DNA from: an uncultured Collinsella sp.
GTDB taxonomy: Bacteria; Actinomycetota; Coriobacteriia; Coriobacteriales; Coriobacteriaceae
Reading direction: 5' to 3'
Assembly: GCA_900549535.1 (NCBI GenBank)
Contig: UROR01000083.1
Coordinates: 1-8,844, forward strand
Length of the DNA: 8,844 nucleotides
The notes under the pieces were generated by a model. The model did no database searches and had not been told where the DNA came from. It saw nothing but the letters and a program-made list of their open reading frames with translations. The position numbers and the translations under genes were made by a program. Of the stretch, positions 5,453 through 8,844 are shown in pieces. Within the stretch, counting starts at the first letter, position 1. Each line of letters opens with the position of its first letter.

Positions 5453-7813
5453 CTAAGCCAACCCCAGCAATATGCCCGCCGAATGCACGACAAACGCCAC
5501 GATCCAGGCGACCGTCACCTGAAACGCGAATACAGCCACGGCATAGCGCGCGCCTAACTCGCTCTTGACGGCGCCGATGGACGCCACGCAAGGCGGGTAC
5601 AGCAGCGTAAAGACCAAGAACACGTAGGCGGTAAACGGCGAAAACATGGTCGACAGCGCCGCGGGCGACGTTGCGCCCAAAAGCACCGTGAGAGTCGAGA
5701 TGACGCTCTCCTTGGCAATGAGTCCGGTGACGAGCGCCGTCGAGGCGCGCCAGTCGCCAAAGCCGAGCGGCGCCAGCGCCGGCGCGATGATGCTGCCGAG
5801 GCCCGCAAGCAGACTCTGCGACTGATCGGCGACCACATTAAAGCGGATATCGAACGTCTGAAGGAACCAGATGACCACGGTCGCGGCAAAGATAATGGTA
5901 AAGGCCTTGGTAATAAAGTCTTTGGCCTTATCCCATGCCAGCATCACCGTCGTCTTGACGCTCGGCAGGCGGTAATTGGGAAGCTCCATGATAAACGGCA
6001 CCGGGTCGCCCTTAAATGCCGTGCGGTTGAGCACCAGGGCGGCAATGCAGCCGACCACGATACCGATCAGATAGAGCGAGACCATGGCGGGAACCGTCGC
6101 CTGCGGGAAAAACGCCCCGCACAGCAGGCCGTAGACCGGCAACTTGGCCGAGCAGCTCATGAACGGCGTGAGCATGACCGTCATCTTGCGGTCGTGCTCG
6201 GATGGGAGTGTACGGGTCGACATGATAGCCGGCACGGTGCAGCCAAAACCGACGAGCATGGGCACAAAGCTGCGGCCCGACAGGCCAAAACGACGCAGCA
6301 CCTTATCCATGACAAAGGCCACGCGCGCCATGTAGCCCGAGTCTTCCAGAATGGAGAGGAACAAGAAGAGCACGACGATAATCGGCAGGAAGGTCAGCAC
6401 GCTGCCCACACCCGTAAGCACGCCGTCGACAGCCAGCGAGCGCACCACGTCGTTGGTGCCGAACGCCTTGAGGCCCGCATCGGCCGAGGCGATGATGGCA
6501 GCGATACCGTCCTCCATGAGTCCCTGCAACGCCGCGCCGATCACGCCAAACGTCAGCCAAAAGACGAGGCCCATGATCACCAGGAACGCCGGAATGGCTG
6601 TGTAACGACCTGTCAGGATGCGGTCGATCTTGACGGAGCGCACGTGCTCGCGGCTCTCGTGCGGCTTTACGACGCAACGCCCACACACGTCGCCGATAAA
6701 GCTAAAGCGCATATCGGCCAGCGCGGACAGGCGGTCGGTGCCGGCCTCGCCCTCCATCTGGGTAATGATGTGCTCGATGGCGTCTAGCTCGTTGCGATCC
6801 AGGTGAAGCGCCTCGGTCACCAGCTCGTCGCCCTCAACCAGCTTGGTCGCCGCAAAACGCACGGGAATGTGCGCCGTCGCGGCATGGTCCTCGATAAGGT
6901 TGGCGATGCCGTGGATGCAGCGATGCAGTGCACCGCCGTCTGGGCCATCAGGTGCGCAGAAGTCCAGGCGGCCGGGACGCTCGCGGAAACGCGCCACATG
7001 CAAGGCATGGTCCACCAGCTCGCCGATGCCCTCGTTGCGGGCAGCGCTAATGGGGACGACCGGCACGCCCAACAGACTCTCGAGCAGGTTGACGTCAATG
7101 GCGCCGCCGTTGGTCGTCACCTCGTCCATCATGTTGAGCGCGATGACCATGGGGCGGTCGAGCTCCATAAGCTGCAGCGTCAGGTACAGATTGCGCTCAA
7201 TGTTGGTGGCGTCGATGATGTCGATGATGGCGTCCGGGCGCTCGTCGAGGATGAACTGACGGCTCACGACCTCTTCGCCTGTGTACGGCGACAGGGAGTA
7301 AATACCGGGCAGGTCGGTAACGCTCGCCTCAGGGTGGTTACGGATGGTGCCGTCCTTGCGGTCGACCGTCACGCCGGGAAAGTTGCCGACGTGCTGGTTG
7401 GAGCCGGTAAGCTGGTTGAACAGGGTGGTCTTGCCGCAGTTTTGGTTGCCGGCGAGGGCAAAATGCAGGGGCGCGCCCTCGGGCACGGCCGTCTTGGCAG
7501 CACGGGGCGAATACGTCCCCTCGCCGAGTGCCGGGTGCTCCGTCGTGCCGATTGCGGCGTTAGCGCGCGGACCCGTATCTGTGTCGTGCACATCCACGAG
7601 CTCAATGCGTGCGGCATCGTCCTTGCGCAGCGTCAACTCGTAGCCGCGTAGGCGAATCTCGAGCGGGTCGCCCATGGGGGCATACTTCATCATGGTGACT
7701 TCGGTGCCCGGTGTCAGGCCCATGTCCAAAATATGTTGTCGGAGTGCCTGGTCGTCCGATGCCACCGATGCGACAACGGCGTCCTTTCCAATCTCGAGTG
7801 TATCGAGCTTCAC
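5453..7813 (-). CDS. feoB: Fused FeoA-FeoB ferrous iron transporter
   Basis: This 786-residue inner-membrane protein imports Fe(II), driven by a GTPase. Residues 1-75 form a FeoA-type SH3-like domain (LRQHILDMGLTPGTEVTMMKYAPMGDPLEIRLRGYELTLRK). Residues 76-115 are a linker. The G domain follows, with G1 GNQNCGKTT at 122-130, GNFPGVTV at 143-150, G3 DLPG at 167-170, G4 NMMD at 227-230 and G5 SAA at 256-258. The membrane part from about 405 has the paired Gate regions, including VGFGCTVPAIMSTRTL (521-536), MSCSAKLPVYG (552-562) and PPCVASIGAVKSE (740-752). The start is GTG at 7813, with GGGGGAGGAA 8 nt upstream. No separate feoA or feoC is seen. The gene is monocistronic by its terminator, with its own promoter and a double operator upstream (see 7855-7887), so iron-responsive repression is likely. 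Confidence 0.96.
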   Translation of the reverse strand: MKLDTLEIGKDAVVASVASDDQALRQHILDMGLTPGTEVTMMKYAPMGDPLEIRLRGYELTLRKDDAARIELVDVHDTDTGPRANAAIGTTEHPALGEGTYSPRAAKTAVPEGAPLHFALAGNQNCGKTTLFNQLTGSNQHVGNFPGVTVDRKDGTIRNHPEASVTDLPGIYSLSPYTGEEVVSRQFILDERPDAIIDIIDATNIERNLYLTLQLMELDRPMVIALNMMDEVTTNGGAIDVNLLESLLGVPVVPISAARNEGIGELVDHALHVARFRERPGRLDFCAPDGPDGGALHRCIHGIANLIEDHAATAHIPVRFAATKLVEGDELVTEALHLDRNELDAIEHIITQMEGEAGTDRLSALADMRFSFIGDVCGRCVVKPHESREHVRSVKIDRILTGRYTAIPAFLVIMGLVFWLTFGVIGAALQGLMEDGIAAIIASADAGLKAFGTNDVVRSLAVDGVLTGVGSVLTFLPIIVVLFLFLSILEDSGYMARVAFVMDKVLRRFGLSGRSFVPMLVGFGCTVPAIMSTRTLPSEHDRKMTVMLTPFMSCSAKLPVYGLLCGAFFPQATVPAMVSLYLIGIVVGCIAALVLNRTAFKGDPVPFIMELPNYRLPSVKTTVMLAWDKAKDFITKAFTIIFAATVVIWFLQTFDIRFNVVADQSQSLLAGLGSIIAPALAPLGFGDWRASTALVTGLIAKESVISTLTVLLGATSPAALSTMFSPFTAYVFLVFTLLYPPCVASIGAVKSELGARYAVAVFAFQVTVAWIVAFVVHSAGILLGLA

Positions 7814-7830
7814 GTCCGTGTTCCTCCCCC

Positions 7831-7847
7831 AGCGCCCACAGGGCGTT
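7831..7847 (-). promoter_or_regulatory. Short hairpin in the feoB 5' leader next to the ribosome site
   Basis: CGCCC-ACA-GGGCG, extended by a GU and an AU pair, gives a 7-bp stem that ends one base upstream of the GGGGGAGGAA ribosome site on the leftward transcript. It could tune initiation. No riboswitch class is recognised. Confidence 0.4.
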
Positions 7848-7854
7848 GCATTTA

Positions 7855-7887
7855 GTTTACCTTGGCTAACCGTTTGCCACGGCTAAC
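7855..7887 (-). promoter_or_regulatory. Tandem double operator upstream of feoB
   Basis: Two 16-base imperfect palindromes lie side by side: on the leftward strand GTTAGCCGTGGCAAAC (7887-7872) and GTTAGCCAAGGTAAAC (7870-7855), with a 17-base period and 13 of 16 identical bases. Each has arms of the form GTTnnCC-nn-GGnnAAC. They begin about 8 bases downstream of the predicted feoB start site, where a bound repressor would block the polymerase. DtxR/IdeR/MntR-type metalloregulators are natural candidates from the gene's function, but the sequence is not a clean match to a box I know. Confidence 0.65.
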
Positions 7888-7901
7888 CAATTTAACCATG
7901 C

Positions 7902-7931
7902 ATGATAGCGCGAACATACAACAACGTTCAA
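7902..7931 (-). promoter_or_regulatory. Promoter of feoB
   Basis: On the leftward strand TTGAAC (7931-7926, 4/6) and TATCAT (7907-7902, 5/6) are 18 bases apart. The start should fall near 7895, giving a leader of about 80 nt that contains both operators and the 7831-7847 hairpin. Confidence 0.6.
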
Positions 7932-8098
7932 TCGACAGATTGCTGCAATGGGAATTCTGGGCCGCAGTTTCCTCGAGGACCGAAACAGCAGCCCGCCCCT
8001 CGACAAAATAATCCGCTTTCCTCTGTCGCATACGGATTATCCAAGGAGTGTCCCAAGGTGCCGGCACTTAAGGAACGTCCATTACAGTCGAAATTGTC
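7932..8098. other. Non-coding stretch between feoB promoter and IS110 structured region
   Basis: No credible gene is seen. It holds several small palindromes: ATTGCTGCAAT at 7939-7949, TCCTCGAGGA at 7970-7979, an 8-bp perfect inverted repeat ATAATCCG/CGGATTAT at 8008-8015 and 8033-8040 with a 17-base spacer, and GTGCCGGCAC at 8058-8067. Hand-counted GC is about 48% over 8001-8100. The host-to-element boundary must lie in this stretch, more likely in its right part, but IS110 elements have no terminal inverted repeats and I cannot place it exactly. Confidence 0.5.
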
Positions 8099-8258
8099 AG
8101 CCCGGGACCGTCTCGGGCTACGATTGAGGCGCGCCCAGAACGGGCCGCCGACCGGGCGCCCGCGCACGGCCGAACGTCCCTGCCCCCGAGAGGGCCCGTT
8201 GGGTGCTGCCGGCGCGGGACGCGCCGCCCCCGACGGCTGATAGGAAAGTGCCGGGCAG
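8099..8258 (+). ncRNA. Candidate IS110 bridge RNA
   Basis: Bridge RNAs guide IS110 transposases by pairing with target and donor DNA, and in the IS110 group they come from the left non-coding end. Here three successive domains can be drawn. A 5' hairpin, 8099-8107 with 8111-8119, has 9 pairs including one GU and a CCG loop. A second domain is closed by the perfect 8-bp pairing 8139-8146 with 8193-8200, enclosing 46 nt. A third is closed by 8206-8213 with 8250-8258, 8 pairs and one bulge, enclosing 36 nt. The last two resemble target- and donor-binding loops. A local hairpin at 8210-8226 (7 pairs, 3-nt loop) competes with the third stem. TACAGT at 8083-8088 is a possible -10. The structure is hand-drawn and ends are approximate. 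Confidence 0.55.
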
Positions 8259-8329
8259 GCGCCGCGGCTGGTAATGTGAGTGCCGAGGGGGAGGCCATCC
8301 GGTCGAACGACTACCGGAAGGATACCACC

Positions 8330-8844
8330 GTGAAAGCGCCGTCCACCAGACCCGCCGCCGTGCTCGGCCTCGACGTCGGCAAGTCGTCGCACTGGGCCTG
8401 CCTGATCGACCGCGACGGGGAGGTGCTGGCCAGCGCCCCCGTCCGCAACAGGGAGGCCGAGCTCGACGCGCTGTTCGCCTCCGCGCCCGCCGGCACGCTC
8501 GTCGTCGTCGACCAGTTCCGCAACATAGGGTCCCTCGCCGTGAGGCGGGCCCGCGCCGCGGGGCTCGGGGTCGCCCACCTGCCCGGGCTCGCCGCCAGCC
8601 GCGCCGCGGGCCTGTTCGCCGGCGAGGCCAAGACCGACGAGCGCGACGCCGAGGTGATCGCGCGGACCGCCCTGGGCGTGCCGGGCTCCCTGTCGGGGGT
8701 CCCGGGCCGCGGCGAGGCCCTCGAGGCCGCCCGCGCGCTCTCGTCGCAGCGCGACCACGTCGTCGCCTGCGCGACCAGGGACAAGAACCGCCTGCGCGCG
8801 GTGATGCTCGAGTCCTGCCCGGCCCTCGAGGCCGCGGTCGACCT
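8330..8844 (+). CDS. IS110-family transposase/recombinase, N-terminal 171 codons (runs off the window)
   Basis: The frame opens at GTG 8330 with GGAAGGA about 7 nt upstream and stays open to the right edge. It encodes the RuvC-like DEDD catalytic domain of an IS110 transposase, which acts with a bridge RNA. Visible motifs are AVLGLDVGKSSHWACLIDRDG with Asp15, LVVVDQFRNIGSLAVRRARAAG with Asp61 in the usual Glu position, and GLFAGEAKTDERDAEVIARTA with Asp103 and Asp106. Spacing of the four acidic residues agrees closely with other IS110 proteins, and the VVVDQ form is one I associate with actinobacterial members. The C-terminal Tnp domain with the catalytic serine is outside the window. Codons are far more GC-rich than those of the host genes, consistent with transfer. 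An earlier in-frame GTG at 8276 is less likely because it would add residues outside the domain. Confidence 0.92.
   Translation, partial: MKAPSTRPAAVLGLDVGKSSHWACLIDRDGEVLASAPVRNREAELDALFASAPAGTLVVVDQFRNIGSLAVRRARAAGLGVAHLPGLAASRAAGLFAGEAKTDERDAEVIARTALGVPGSLSGVPGRGEALEAARALSSQRDHVVACATRDKNRLRAVMLESCPALEAAVD

Larger units (their letters stand above)
8060..8844 (+). mobile_element. IS110-family insertion sequence, left part (left boundary approximate)
   Basis: The element is identified by its transposase (8330 onward) and by the structured, very GC-rich non-coding leader before it. A long non-coding segment upstream of the transposase places it in the IS110 group rather than the IS1111 group. 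GC jumps from about 48% (8001-8100) to about 79% (8101-8220) by hand count. The left boundary is uncertain within roughly 8055-8098; the right end lies outside the window. It sits about 130-170 bases upstream of the feoB promoter and points away from feoB, so that promoter is intact. Confidence 0.75.

Noticed and set aside
6194..7651. Two long rightward frames opposite feoB
   Set aside because: Antisense of conserved FeoB motifs; no ribosome sites.
7855..7887. Canonical Fur or DtxR/IdeR box upstream of feoB
   Set aside because: The repeat has no GATAATGAT-type Fur half-sites and matches the DtxR consensus at only about half the positions, so it is listed as an unassigned operator.
7852..8067. 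71-residue leftward frame upstream of feoB
   Set aside because: It spans the feoB promoter and operators, has poor composition and no recognisable family.
7928..8758. 276-residue leftward frame opposite the IS110 transposase
   Set aside because: Gly/Arg/Ala-rich antisense shadow; the forward strand shows the IS110 catalytic motifs.
1..8844. CRISPR array, tRNA or rRNA genes
   Set aside because: No regularly spaced repeats, cloverleaf-like segments or rRNA-like stretches were seen on either strand.

Overview
The window looks like a contig from a human-gut Coriobacteriia genome, most likely Collinsella or a close relative. This rests on the moderately high GC (near 60% by eye in the genes), GTG/ATG starts with strong AGGA-type ribosome sites, a fused FeoA-FeoB, a Clostridia/Coriobacteria-type GH13 enzyme and DNA-deoxyinosine glycosylase, and an actinobacterial-type IS110 transposase. 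The assignment is inference from composition and protein style; no marker gene is present.

Layout. Bases 1-241 carry the tail of an unrelated, lower-GC (about 46% by hand count) Bacteroidota-style MFS transporter. It meets a leftward class I/II aminotransferase (1278 to about 220) at a block of 21-22 bases that both genes can read as their own conserved motif, which is the signature of an assembly chimera. A divergent rightward gene (1372-2034) encodes a 220-residue protein of unknown function and ends one base from the end of a leftward two-gene operon: a GH13 cytoplasmic alpha-glucan hydrolase (3979-2603) followed after 3 nt by a family 6 DNA-deoxyinosine glycosylase (2599-2036). Upstream of these lie a long 24-bp-arm inverted repeat (4051-4117), a SotB-type MFS exporter (5329-4133), and a 786-residue FeoA-FeoB ferrous iron transporter (7813-5453). 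A GC-clamped hairpin serves as a likely feoB terminator, and the exporter promoter is built into the same DNA.

The feoB upstream region has a recognisable promoter (7902-7931). Just downstream of its expected start site are two tandem 16-bp palindromes with 17-bp periodicity, a convincing double operator for an iron-sensing repressor of unidentified family.

From about 8060-8098 to the right edge is the left part of an IS110-family insertion sequence: a sharp rise in GC (about 48% to about 79%), a structured non-coding segment of about 160 nt, and then the first 171 codons of the transposase with its D-D-D-D acidic set. The non-coding segment folds on paper into three successive stem-loop domains (8099-8119, 8139-8200, 8206-8258), the architecture of an IS110 bridge RNA. 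This is the most interesting element of the window. The right end of the element is outside the window.
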